From positions 248,001-312,000 of the forward strand of contig CAXXSE010000006.1 in assembly GCA_963664935.2 (NCBI GenBank): DNA of 64,000 nucleotides. Reading direction: 5' to 3'. Each line of letters begins with the position of its first letter. Position 1 is the first letter of the stretch. Below are positions 54,147 to 62,625 of the stretch, in pieces. Source of the DNA: G963664935 sp963664935. GTDB lineage: Bacteria; Pseudomonadota; Gammaproteobacteria; Methylococcales; G963664935. Both the position numbers and the translations under genes were made by a program. Under the pieces are notes generated by a model that did no database searches, was not told where the DNA came from, and saw only the letters and a program-made list of their open reading frames with translations.

Positions 54147-55160
54147 TCAAGACAAAAACCCACTTAGTTTAAGTTGTACATTCAACTTCAATAGCAGCTG
54201 GATGGCACTGCCCCGGGTTTGTCTTCTCTTTTGATCTTGCTTTTGCGGTGGAGGACCCCCCCGTGGAGCGTAGCGGAACGGGGGGTCCTCCACCGCGCCG
54301 CCGAATTTATCCACTATCACTGCTCCGCCACCTGTAGCGGTTCGATATACGGCGTTGGGCGTCTTTTGCCCCAACGACTGGTGCGGACGCTCGCCGTTGT
54401 AGAAGGCGAAGTACTCCGCCAGACCCAGCGTCAATTCGCCCATCGACCCATAGCCCTTCAGATACACGTCCTCGTGTTTGACGCTACGCCAGAGCCGCTC
54501 GACGAAAATATTGTCAAACGCTCGCCCCCGACCATCTATGCTGATGTCGATGCCTTCGCGTTTTAACACCCCGGTGAAGGCTTCGCTGGTGAACTGTGAA
54601 CCTTGATCGCTGTTGAAGATTTCCGGCCTGTCGTGGGTCCGCAAGGCCTCTTCCAAACAATCGACACAGAATACCGCTTCCATGTTGTTACTGATCCGCC
54701 AGCTGAGCACCCGGCGCGAGTACCAGTCGATGATCGCCACCAGGTAGGCGAAGCCATGCGCCAACCGGATATAGGTGATATCCGTGTTCCACACGTGGTT
54801 GGGCCTAACCACAGGAACTCCGCGCAGTAGGTACGGATAGACCTTGTGCTCAGGGTGTGCACGGCTGGTGTTGGGCCCAGGCGCCATGCCGGACAGTCCC
54901 ATCCGCCGCATCAAACGTTGTACCCGCTTGCGATTGACGGTGTGCCCCTTCCCCTTCAGGAATACAACCATCTTGCGGCTGCCATAGAACGGATGCCGTG
55001 TGTATTCTTCGTCAATCATGTGGCTGAGCAACAGATCGCTTTCATCGGCCAGCTTGGGCTTTTGATGCGCATAAAACGTGGCGCGAGATACCCCCGCCAG
55101 AACACATTGCTGGACCCTGCTCATCTCATCCTCTTTGTCGATCCACGCTTGCCGTATCAT
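54147..55160 (-). CDS. IS3-family transposase OrfB
   Basis: A 337-residue DDE integrase-core protein. The triad lies in WNTDITYIRL (Asp), IFNSDQGSQFT (Asp) and NIFVERLWRS (Glu, 35 residues later). The N-terminal HTH_21 segment HPFYGSRKMVVFLKGKG is present. OrfB is produced as an OrfAB fusion by -1 frameshifting near the end of OrfA. The C-terminal ~70 residues cover a long hairpin (54243-54297), giving the odd stretch EDPPFRYAPRGGPPPQK. Confidence 0.93.
   Translation of the reverse strand: MIRQAWIDKEDEMSRVQQCVLAGVSRATFYAHQKPKLADESDLLLSHMIDEEYTRHPFYGSRKMVVFLKGKGHTVNRKRVQRLMRRMGLSGMAPGPNTSRAHPEHKVYPYLLRGVPVVRPNHVWNTDITYIRLAHGFAYLVAIIDWYSRRVLSWRISNNMEAVFCVDCLEEALRTHDRPEIFNSDQGSQFTSEAFTGVLKREGIDISIDGRGRAFDNIFVERLWRSVKHEDVYLKGYGSMGELTLGLAEYFAFYNGERPHQSLGQKTPNAVYRTATGGGAVIVDKFGGAVEDPPFRYAPRGGPPPQKQDQKRRQTRGSAIQLLLKLNVQLKLSGFLS
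54243..54297. repeat. 17-bp-arm hairpin inside the IS3 transposase
   Basis: GCGGTGGAGGACCCCCC and its exact complement are separated by 17-20 nt. Such a structure within coding sequence near the 3' end is unusual and could act as a terminator or be a REP-like insertion that was kept in frame. Confidence 0.85.
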
Positions 55161-55456
55161 GACAGGCTCATCCCGGACTTTTTTTTAAGCCAGTCAAGTT
55201 CTACTTTCAATTTGCCAATCTCGCTGTACAGTAGCTCAGGCTCCCGGTACGCAGCCACCGGCTGGGGACCACGCTTGCCTTCAAACAATGTTTTGGCTTG
55301 CTCCTGAATGGCCTTCTTCCACTGCCCAACCTGTACTGGGTGAACACCGTACTCCTGACCAATCTCGTTGATCGTCTTCACTCCCCGCAATGCCTCAAGA
55401 CCTACCTTCGCCTTGAACTCAGGTGTGTGGACCTTCCGCTTTTTTGCTTCGCTCAT
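55157..55456 (-). CDS. IS3-family transposase OrfA
   Basis: A 99-residue helix-turn-helix protein with the leucine-zipper end typical of OrfA (YSEIGKLKVELDWLKKKSG). The HTH is in GVKTINEIGQEYGVHPVQV. A run of eight As after CTT near its end is the likely -1 slippery site that fuses it to OrfB. Its stop overlaps the OrfB ATG (ATGA). Confidence 0.92.
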   Translation of the reverse strand: MSEAKKRKVHTPEFKAKVGLEALRGVKTINEIGQEYGVHPVQVGQWKKAIQEQAKTLFEGKRGPQPVAAYREPELLYSEIGKLKVELDWLKKKSGMSLS

Positions 55457-55706
55457 TTTTCCTCGCTCCTAAAATAACAGAGCACAGCTTAAACTACTGT
55501 CTTAAAACCGGGGTCCACTATATGTAGTCGCAAAACAACGAAGCAAAACCAACAATACTGTCACTTACTTCTACATTGATAGACAAAAAGATGATAAATA
55601 TTACAACTGGGACGAAATAACAAAAGGGCCATTCAATCACAAAGAATTCTCTGAAATAAGCAATTCTCTGAACCTGCCTAAATTCACAGAGGTGTTTGAG
55701 TAATAT

Positions 55707-55772
55707 GGCTAACAAATCACTCAACTTGACTGGCGCAAAAAACGCGCCGCCAAGTTAGCTCAAGCGTTATGC
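55707..55772 (+). other. attC-like integron recombination site D
   Basis: GGCTAAC and GTTATGC core sites enclose AACTTGACTGGCGC and GCGCCGCCAAGTT, which pair with one extra base in the left arm. The site begins 3 bp after the stop of the lipoprotein gene, the normal place for a cassette attC. The next 540 bp contain no supportable gene; a 127-codon minus frame there (55796-56179) lacks any family signal. Confidence 0.85.
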
Positions 55773-56314
55773 CAAGGTGAGATAAACCTTTAGTATCATG
55801 GAAACCGTGCTATCATGACATACATGAATGTATCGGAACGTTCGGCTCTTCGCCTGCTTCTGCCGCTCTGAAAGAATACCAATCCTCCAGAGATTGCCCG
55901 GGCCTCCCAGGTTCCGTGCCTGTTGTATACGAATGCGTGTACAGGGTCTCTGACTTCGCGGGGCTCCGTCATAACTTGCCATTGGCGCCATGACGAATGT
56001 TGCCTTCCGTATGCAGGCAGACCGTCGGCACCCCGATTGCGAGAATTTTCAAAGCTCAATACCTGACCCACATTCACCCCTATCAACGCTTGCCCACTTC
56101 GGTTACCCTCCGCGGCCATGACTCGGGGACAAGGCGGTGGCCACCTTACCTCGTAGGGCATTCTCAGCCCCACCAACATGCCAGATTAACCTGGCGCATC
56201 GCCCACATTACTCACAAGCTTTATACTGCAAAACCGAAATGGTTTATTTAACTATTTTTCATTTCGGCGTGTTGAAATCTCATTTTTGATCGATGTAATT
56301 CAAGTAATCCCCAT

Positions 56315-57585
56315 TCACTCAGTACCGTACTTGGTTTCCACTTCAATACCAATTTCTTTTAAGAATCCGGTCGGGAGAATGCCGCCCGCACAAACGATAA
56401 CAGCCTCGTTTCGTAGTTTTATCGATCTGTTGTGTTGCATGATTTGAACGGCGTCGTCATCAATGGAGAGCACATTAGACTCTAAAAACACTTTAAGGCG
56501 GCCCCTAGCCGATGCTTCATGAACTCTTTGACGGTTTTTTCCTTGGCGCGGGAAAATGCCCCACCTCGGTATGACAATGTTACGGTGGTGCCTGGTTCGT
56601 CTGCAATTGTGGTTGCCGCTTCCAGAGCACTATCGCCTCCTCCTACTACAAGCACGTGCTTTCCGCTATATTGCTCCGGATCAATTAAACGGTACACTAC
56701 TTTAGTGTGCTCTTCGCCTGGAACGTTTAGTTTCCGTGGTGTACCTCTACGCCCAATGGCTAATAATACCTTTTGCACAGCATAGCTACCCCGGGTTGTT
56801 TTAACGATGAAACCCTGACTCTGTTGTGTTATTTTATCGACTCGTTCGTGGAATGAAATTTCCAATCCAGTTTTTTCAAGGACGCCTTGCCAGAATCCCA
56901 ACAAAACTTCTTTGGTTGTTTCCGTAAATTTAACTTTTCCGACCTTCGGTAAGTTGACTGGTGCTGTCATCACGATTTTTCCGCGAGGATAGTGAGAAAC
57001 CGTCCCACCCAACGAATCCTGTTCAAGTAATTTGAATTTAATACCGTTTGACATCGCTTACAAACCGGCCGCAAATCCTGCTGGACCGGCTCCAACAATG
57101 ACAACGTCCAGTAGTTCAGGCTGATGTTTATCTAATGATTCGCCAATAGATTCCATTGCCTGTACACCCTGAGTAACCGCATTACGAATCAAACCCATCC
57201 CTCCCAGTTCTCCGGCTATAAAAATTCCTGGGACATTGGTTTCAAAAGTGGGGTTGACTATTGGAATATCCACTCCCCGAGTTTCGGTTCCAAAAACCAG
57301 AGTGATTGCATCAATCGGACAAGCCGCTTTACATGCTCCATGACCGATGCAATGGGTAGGGTTAATAAGTTTGGCTTTACCATCGATCAATCCCAATACA
57401 TTCCCTTCTGGACAGACGGATACACAAGCTCCACAATCGATACAACGATTTGGATTTATAACAGGGTGTAGTGAGGTCGGTTCTGTAAGGCCGGAACGAA
57501 TTGCCGACGCTAGCTCCGCCTCGTTACGACGATTCCGTAATATCTGATTGCCAAGATAAGAAACCAGAATTAGTGTTAAAAACAT
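56315..57585 (-). pseudogene. 4Fe-4S ferredoxin / FAD-NAD(P)-binding fusion protein, inactivated
   Basis: The gene starts at ATG 57585 with one membrane helix, then two iron-sulfur motifs (CIDCGACVSVCP and CIGHGACKAACP, the second with His for one Cys) and a FAD motif DVVIVGAGPAGFAAGL. A TAA (57058-57060) interrupts the frame; the same frame continues with MSNGIKFKLLEQDSLGG and the NAD motif VLVVGGGDSALEAA. A 1-nt shift at about 56497 leads to KVFLESNVLSIDDD and a stop at 56315. About 420 residues in total. It would have been an electron-transfer flavoprotein at the inner membrane. Confidence 0.87.
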
Positions 57586-58117
57586 ACCGTAAATTGAATA
57601 TTATGGGTGATCTACCATTATAAATGTGCTTAATAAGATTAAAGAATTTCCCGAAAAGAAGCTGGATAATATTGCTTCTAGAATTAGGTCGGGCGTGATT
57701 GCAGTAATTAATCAATACCGCAATCGTAGTTTTCCTACATTGAGGTTTTTAGATTGGGATTTAGCCAAAGGGCTTTAAGGCGGATGTAGGAGGGTCATAT
57801 TTTATCTGGGCAACTTCAATGTTTGTTCCGGATAGATTGTACGCATGTACGCATTTCATTTTGTGCTTGGATTCACATTTATTACATCGGCTTAGAGGAA
57901 GGATACCGAAGCCACGTTATATCATGTTTGCTCCAGATTCCTGCTACCCATTGGTTTAAGAAAGGGTACCATTTGTATTTTGCTATATTTGCCCGGGGTT
58001 CGTTCATTTATCCAATTCATATTGAACCTTTCTCACTTATCTAGGCATTAACATATGCATGATCGCAACTTTAAATGAAGGTACTTAGAACATCATAAGT
58101 ATAGGGGAAGATTGAAA

Positions 58118-58282
58118 ATGAGCGTTGCAAACTTAAAACTATTTCATATAGCGTGGACAATTGAGGTAGAAGCCCATACTCCAGAGGAGGCAGCGAAATT
58201 AGCTTTAGATATACAAATGGACCGAGGAGGAGTTGCTACAATTTTTGTAGTAAATAATGGAGTCAAGACGATTGTTTCATAA
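58118..58282 (+). CDS. small acidic protein (54 residues)
   Basis: The 54-codon frame reads LKLFHIAWTIEVEAHTPEEA followed by AKLALDIQMDRGGVATIFVV and ends KTIVS. The alternation of strand, helix with EEAAKLAL, and strand resembles a small alpha/beta protein family found on plasmids and phages. GGGGAAG lies about ten bases before its ATG. It is surrounded by debris, and may itself be a cassette gene. The 530 bp before it contain no other supportable gene. Confidence 0.6.
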   Translation: MSVANLKLFHIAWTIEVEAHTPEEAAKLALDIQMDRGGVATIFVVNNGVKTIVS

Positions 58283-58370
58283 TAAAATACGGATCAAAGA
58301 GGTAAATATAAGACCTAGGGGTCACCGATTAAACAAGCCATGTAACGTCAAACATTATTTGCTTCTAATT

Positions 58371-58628
58371 TTAGACGCATGAAAAGGAAGGCACAGTTTG
58401 TGCCATAGCCTGGATGACTTGCAGTAATTTTCGAACAACTACATGACTCATCGCTACGCCATGCTGTCTATGTTTTTCCAATCTGTGTTTTGCATGGATT
58501 TTTTGAAATTCAGGACAATGAAGCCGCACATCATGAGCGGCTTGATACAATACGGGACGCATTGTTGGGCTCCTCCAGTTGCTCATTTTGATCTGTCCTT
58601 TCCATAAAACCGACCACTTATAAATCAC
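58371..58628 (-). pseudogene. C-terminal fragment of an IS110-family transposase
   Basis: The region GQIKMSNWRSPTMRPVLYQA followed by AAHDVRLHCPEFQKIHAKHR corresponds to the C-terminal transposase_20 domain of IS110 recombinases (N-x-x-LR-x-ALYxAA pattern). The catalytic DEDD N-terminal half is absent. It is not closely similar to the IS1111 element at 62149. Confidence 0.6.
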
Positions 58629-58731
58629 TGTTGTAAAAATATCCCCGCTGGAGGCATTAAAATAAGTATCCGCGAAGCGTATTCCTTTCTGAAATTATGA
58701 TTCAGTAGACTGATTTTCGATGCACACACAC

Positions 58732-58788
58732 AAATAGGGACAGATTTATTTTGCAGCAAATATAGCTAAAATAAATCTGTCCCTATTT
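58732..58788. repeat. REP-like hairpin, GGGACAGATTTATTTT type
   Basis: A perfect 21-bp inverted repeat (58732-58752 and 58768-58788). The arm AAATAGGGACAGATTTATTT shares the GGGACAGATTTATTTT core with the half-site upstream of the RAYT gene at 61658 and the CTGTCCCC core of 7396-7426. It was probably mobilised by that transposase. Confidence 0.85.
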
Positions 58789-58866
58789 TTTATAAGAAAA
58801 TATATACGCATGGCGATGGTAGAATCTGAAGAAGAAAACTTAGAGGCATTTGACGAGGCAGGTAAT

Positions 58867-58900
58867 GGCTAACAAGGCAAATGCACTCGGACGGCATAAA
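58867..58900 (+). other. attC half-site E next to a group II intron
   Basis: GGCTAACAAGGCAAATGCAC and the following CTCGGACGGC are a typical left half of an attC site. No matching right half follows; the sequence runs into the intron. It is likely that intron insertion or deletion disrupted the site. Confidence 0.6.
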
Positions 58901-60918
58901 GCGCCGCTCCTTCGTCGCTCTGCTTTTCGCTTCTTTCTGGGTGAAAGACCCAGACGGGAGAAATCCAAGGAGTGGATTTCGTAAGGTCTAACTCACCACC
59001 CGTATCAAGTGTTGCGCATCCGGCGGAGCGTGGCTAGCGGTTACGACTGCGGCCCACGTGAACAAAGGAGGACATGTGAAGCGTACACAGAGCACCACAT
59101 AGGCCACAGGGGATTCGCACATCCCTGAAGCCATGTCAGCATCGTTAGCAAAATCAATGCAGTCGGCGACGTTTTTAACGTGACGGAAGCCAAAACAAAG
59201 AAGTCGCTAAGGTGAGACTTCGGAGGGGCTGTCGGTGTCCAGGGGCGTGGCATGTGTGGAGAGAAGCGGCAGGAACTTGTGAGATCCATACGGTTCCCGG
59301 AAACGGTTCAAGGTATGTGGATATTTAGCCACGTAAGGGGAAACCCGGACACCGAGGCAAACCGAAACCTACCAGTCGTTTTATGCGGGTAAGTCTATCC
59401 AACCGAAAGAAGGCGGGCTGAAGACGGTATGGGAGTCAGATTCACTCATAGTACTCTGAGACGGGAGAGCCGATCACATGGGGAAGGGGTGGACAAAGTT
59501 GTGTAGCCCTCACAGGAAACACGTACCGGGCATGAAGAACTGGAGAATACGATGCCAACCTCACTGAGGGGAATAGCCAACAAAGCGGCACAAGACCGAG
59601 CCTATCGGTTCCGAAATCTAATCAATCTGCTCACCGTAGAGTTTCTGCTTTGGAGTTGGAAGTTTATCAACAAGAAAGCGGCGGCGGGTGTGGACCGGAA
59701 AAGTGCGTATGAATACGAACAAAATCTGGTCAGCCATGCCGAAAACCTGGTAGAAAGCGTGAAAGGAGGCTGGTATCGGGCGAAGTTAGTGCTTAGAAAG
59801 TATATTCCTAAACTGGGTGGAAAGTTGAGACCCTTGGGGATACCGGCGATTGCCGATAAACTGCTGCAAACAGCGGTGGCAAAGATACTCGAAGCGATTT
59901 ACGAACAGGATTTCCTGTCCTGTAGCTATGGGTATCGGCCGGGAACAGGTGCGCATAAGGCCATAAAGGACTTGTCGGCGGTATTGAGAGCGGGGCATTA
60001 TGCCTGGGTTGTGGAAGCGGATATTCAAGGCTTCTTTAACACTATCGACCATAACAAGTTGCTGAACATGCTGATGAAGCGCATTGATGACAAGCCACTG
60101 TTGAAACTTATTCGGCGGTGGTTGAAAGCAGGCATATTGGATATTGACGGACAGGTACTGCACCCGGTAACGGGTACCCCACAGGGCGGCATAGTCTCGC
60201 CCATCCTGGCGAACGTATATCTGCATTATGTACTGGATGTGTGGTTTGAAGAGGGCGTTAAAGCGCATTGCAAAGGCCGGGTGTACCTGTGTCGATATGC
60301 CGATGACTTTGTGTGTGCGTTTGAATTAGAGGAAGATGCGCAACGCTTTTATGAAGTGTTGCCCAAGCGTTTGGCGAAGTTTGGACTGGAAGTCGCGGCT
60401 GAAAAGACCGATATTATCCAGTTCGACAGGACATCGAAGCGGCGCTTTGAGTTCCTGGGCTTTGAATTCTTTTGGGGAAAAGGGCGCCGAGGTCATATTG
60501 TGCTGAAACGCCGTACGTCCCGCAAGAAATATCGAGCGGCTTTAGCGACCATGAAGGTTTGGTGTAATAAACACTGCCGATTGCCGAAAGCCTTGTTATT
60601 TGCGACACTGAACCGAAAACTGCGCGGGTACTGGAATTACTACGGTATCCGGGGTAATTCCGAGAGTATGAGTGATTATTTTTATCAGGTAAAATCGATC
60701 CTGTTGAAATGGCTCAATCGGCGCAGTCAGAAGCGCAGTTATAACTGGACGGGGTTTAAGGCATTGCTCAAAGACTTTCCCTTAGCGAAACCACGCATTT
60801 GTCATGCCTTCTAAGTATTTAAAGACCGTGTGCGAAGCGAGCAACTTTGAAAAGCCCGGTGCGGTAGTTCCGCTCGCCGGGATTTGTGAGGGGGCAGTCG
60901 GGTAACTGGCTGTCCTAC
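58901..60918 (+). mobile_element. group IIC intron (ribozyme plus intron-encoded protein)
   Basis: The intron-encoded protein lies at 59552-60814. Domain V is clear at 60853-60884 (AGCCCGGTGCGGTAG and its partner, AGC triad), followed by a domain VI hairpin with bulged A (about 60889-60914) and the 3' end CCTAC. The 5' part shows GGGTGAAAGACCC (58939-58951), matching the start of domain I in IIC introns. The exact 5' end is uncertain; the canonical GUGYG was not seen. It lies beside an attC half-site, a known preference of IIC introns. Confidence 0.8.
59552..60814 (+). CDS. group IIC intron-encoded reverse transcriptase/maturase
   Basis: A 420-residue protein with RT motifs in order: AAAGVDRKS, YIPKLGGKLRPLGIP, VVEADIQGFFN (first Asp), TPQGGIVSPILANVYLHYVLD, YADDFVCAF (catalytic YADD) and KTDIIQFDRTSKRRFEFLGF. 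A maturase (X) domain follows (LNRKLRGYWNYYG). No HNH endonuclease is present, as in class C introns. GGAG stands 7 nt before ATG. It appears intact and is needed for splicing and retrohoming. Confidence 0.93.
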   Translation: MPTSLRGIANKAAQDRAYRFRNLINLLTVEFLLWSWKFINKKAAAGVDRKSAYEYEQNLVSHAENLVESVKGGWYRAKLVLRKYIPKLGGKLRPLGIPAIADKLLQTAVAKILEAIYEQDFLSCSYGYRPGTGAHKAIKDLSAVLRAGHYAWVVEADIQGFFNTIDHNKLLNMLMKRIDDKPLLKLIRRWLKAGILDIDGQVLHPVTGTPQGGIVSPILANVYLHYVLDVWFEEGVKAHCKGRVYLCRYADDFVCAFELEEDAQRFYEVLPKRLAKFGLEVAAEKTDIIQFDRTSKRRFEFLGFEFFWGKGRRGHIVLKRRTSRKKYRAALATMKVWCNKHCRLPKALLFATLNRKLRGYWNYYGIRGNSESMSDYFYQVKSILLKWLNRRSQKRSYNWTGFKALLKDFPLAKPRICHAF

Positions 60919-60946
60919 CTTGATGGCGGCATAAGAGAATGCTCGA

Positions 60947-61531
60947 ATGAATAAAAATTGCCCAGAGTTACTTGAGTTATACAAGATTTCTGTCGATGAA
61001 ATTCACAAGTACCACGTACTTCATCAACAACGAATTGCTTTTTTTACAACAATGATAGCTACCTTCTTCGCAGCTACTGTCGCTGGTACACTTAAGGCAA
61101 TATATTGGTATTAATTCGCTTTGCTTGGAGTAGGTCCGATTTTGATCTTTATTATCTGTCGGATTGGCTAGTCTGGGATCTACGGTCTCTACCGCCTTCT
61201 TATTGAGTGCGTAATAACTCGTGCGAAGCTTGAGCAGCTTCTTGGTCTTACTTCGCCGCTATCCAATAGTAAACAACCAAAAGATTCATACTGGGCAGGC
61301 GAAGCCATTATTCCAACTCGACATCTGCAGGACCGTAAGAAATTCCAATCTTCGGAGGAGTGGCGTACCTATTTTCTTAAATCGGGTATGCGGAGATGGA
61401 CAGATTGGTTCTTTGGGTGGGGTCAGGTGCTTGGTGTTGTATTATTTGTGGGTCTTATCTGCCTTAGCGCCAACTCTTGGATGACGGGAGGCTCAATATC
61501 TTGTTCAGCCAATACACCAGACATACCGCCT
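60947..61531 (+). pseudogene. membrane protein gene of an integron cassette, two nonsense codons
   Basis: From ATG 60947 the frame reads LLELYKISVDEIHKYHVLHQ and FFTTMIATFFAATVAGTL before TAA (61112-61114). The same frame continues FALLGVGPILIFIICRIG, TAG, then SGIYGLYRLLIECVITRAKL to WTDWFFGWGQVLGVVLF. Two or three membrane helices are evident. There is no frameshift; the two stops are point changes. The frame runs into attC site F without a clear terminal stop, so the C-terminus is read from the site. Confidence 0.72.
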
Positions 61532-61599
61532 AACCAATCGCTAAAGCTGACCGTTGTTCCGCTACGCGGAACAACGGCATATTAGCTCGGTCGTTATGT
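61528..61599 (+). other. attC-like integron recombination site F
   Basis: GCCTAAC and GTTATGT core sites enclose ACCGTTGTTCCGC and GCGGAACAACGG (perfectly paired) plus imperfect outer arms GCTAAAGCTG and ATTAGC. The left arm carries the extra bases. It follows the membrane-protein cassette gene. Confidence 0.88.
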
Positions 61600-61725
61600 G
61601 TCTTAAATTCAAAAGGAGATAAAAAATGAAAACAATGAATTGCAATCAACTCGAAAAAAGGGGACAGATTTATTTTTAAGCTACAATTCTAGTATATTTA
61701 ATATTCGGGACGGGATAGAAAACAA

Positions 61726-62148
61726 ATGCCCAGAGTCGGCCGCGTGGTATTGCCAAATTATCCTCATCATATTGTGCAAAGGGGTCATAATCGACAAGTG
61801 GTTTTTGCCGCAAACCGCGACTATGAGTATTATCTATAGACGTTGTCGGAATACCGGGATGTTTATGGGGTGCGTGTATATGCTTGGTGCCTAATGACCA
61901 ATCATATCCACTTGATTGTTGAGCCGCCTGATGAAGTTGCGCGGCTGGGACAATTAATGAAACGACTTTACGGACGGCAGACGCGGTATGTGAATCGGTT
62001 AGAAGGACGAAGCGGAACCCTCTGGGAGAGCCGAGACAAATCAAGCCCGATTCAAACCGACGAATATCTTCTTGCGTGTTGTCGGTATGTTGAATTAAAT
62101 CCAGTGCGAGCACGCATGGTAGCCAATGCGGGAGAATATCCGTGGTCA
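61726..62148 (+). pseudogene. RAYT (REP-associated tyrosine transposase), 5' part, with a nonsense codon
   Basis: The frame from ATG 61726 starts MPRVGRVVLPNYPHHIVQRG, the usual RAYT start. It has an in-frame TAG (61837-61839) between DYEYYL and TLSEYRDVYGV, then the HUH motif TNHIHLIVEPP and RYVELNPVRARMVANAGEYPWS. At 62148 it is interrupted by an IS1111-type element; the remainder is at 63769 onward. A REP half-site GGGGACAGATTTATTTTT lies 50 bp upstream. Confidence 0.88.
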
Positions 62149-62434
62149 TATATGGTCCGCCCCGTATTGCAAGACAAAATTCGTTCGTGACAAAAAGAAA
62201 TATTGCTCCCATATATCCGGCCTTTTGTTGAGAGACTATAAGCCCTCTGGTCCTGATGGAATCAGCGCATTCCCCCTCATCAAGTTATCGGTCTCTATTG
62301 GACCCTTGACCTCGTCAGGTTCAATGGAATGCAGGTGCTACCTTTTTTGCCATCACTTGAACTTTATCCACGCAATTCGTTGATAGTTGTTATTGTTCTT
62401 TTTACCTTGGCAATCTGTTTCTTAACTTCTGTGC

Positions 62435-62506
62435 GCCAGTTCTGGGCCCGTCAAGGAGGAACGCAGACGCTTGCGTCGAGTAGTCCTTGACGGGCCCATA
62501 ACTGGC
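62435..62506. ncRNA. long hairpin in the noncoding end of the IS1111 element (bridge RNA candidate)
   Basis: Arms 62435-62457 and 62484-62506 pair over 23 bp with one mismatch (GGGCCCGTCAAGGA core), with a smaller hairpin ACGCA/TGCGT in the loop. In IS1111-type elements the guide (bridge) RNA is encoded in the noncoding end downstream of the recombinase, where this lies. The RNA assignment is inference from position and structure. Confidence 0.45.
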
Positions 62507-62625
62507 AATACCCTCTATGGCGGGGGCCGGAGAATCCAGGCCCCTGCCTCCCGGCGAGGGTGGGGTGAGCCGCGCGGCAAGGGGTTAAACCCCTATTGAG
62601 CGCTTCAATCAATGCTCTACCCCGC

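Larger units (their letters stand above)
54130..55520 (-). mobile_element. IS3-family insertion sequence, 1391 bp, with 3-bp target duplication
   Basis: The element has terminal inverted repeats of the form TAG(AG)TGGACC, two overlapping frames for OrfA and OrfB, and direct repeats TAT at 54127-54129 and 55521-55523. The orientation is minus. It looks complete and recently inserted, since the host reading frame is recoverable. Confidence 0.93.
53932..55703 (+). pseudogene. small lipoprotein (integron cassette gene) split by an IS3 element
   Basis: The first exon-like part (53932-54129) encodes a signal with lipobox CASC and IDIGSNRTLAYSVGNGGSIG. The IS insertion follows directly after ESY. 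The frame resumes at 55524 with VVAKQRSKTNNTVTYFYIDR and ends KFTEVFE at TAA 55701. Removing the IS and one TAT restores a 125-residue frame without loss, so the insertion is recent. The gene ends at an attC site, as integron cassette genes do. Confidence 0.88.

Noticed and set aside
55796..56179. 127-codon open frame on the minus strand
   Set aside because: No recognisable domain, no ribosome-binding site, biased Arg/Gly composition typical of a chance frame in GC-rich remnant DNA between cassettes.
57823..58044. 73-codon plus-strand frame
   Set aside because: Composition (many Ile, Tyr, His, Phe) fits AT-rich noncoding DNA; no motif or upstream signal.
61676..62212. 178-codon minus-strand frame
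   Set aside because: Antisense shadow of the RAYT gene, whose plus-strand reading contains the HUH motif.
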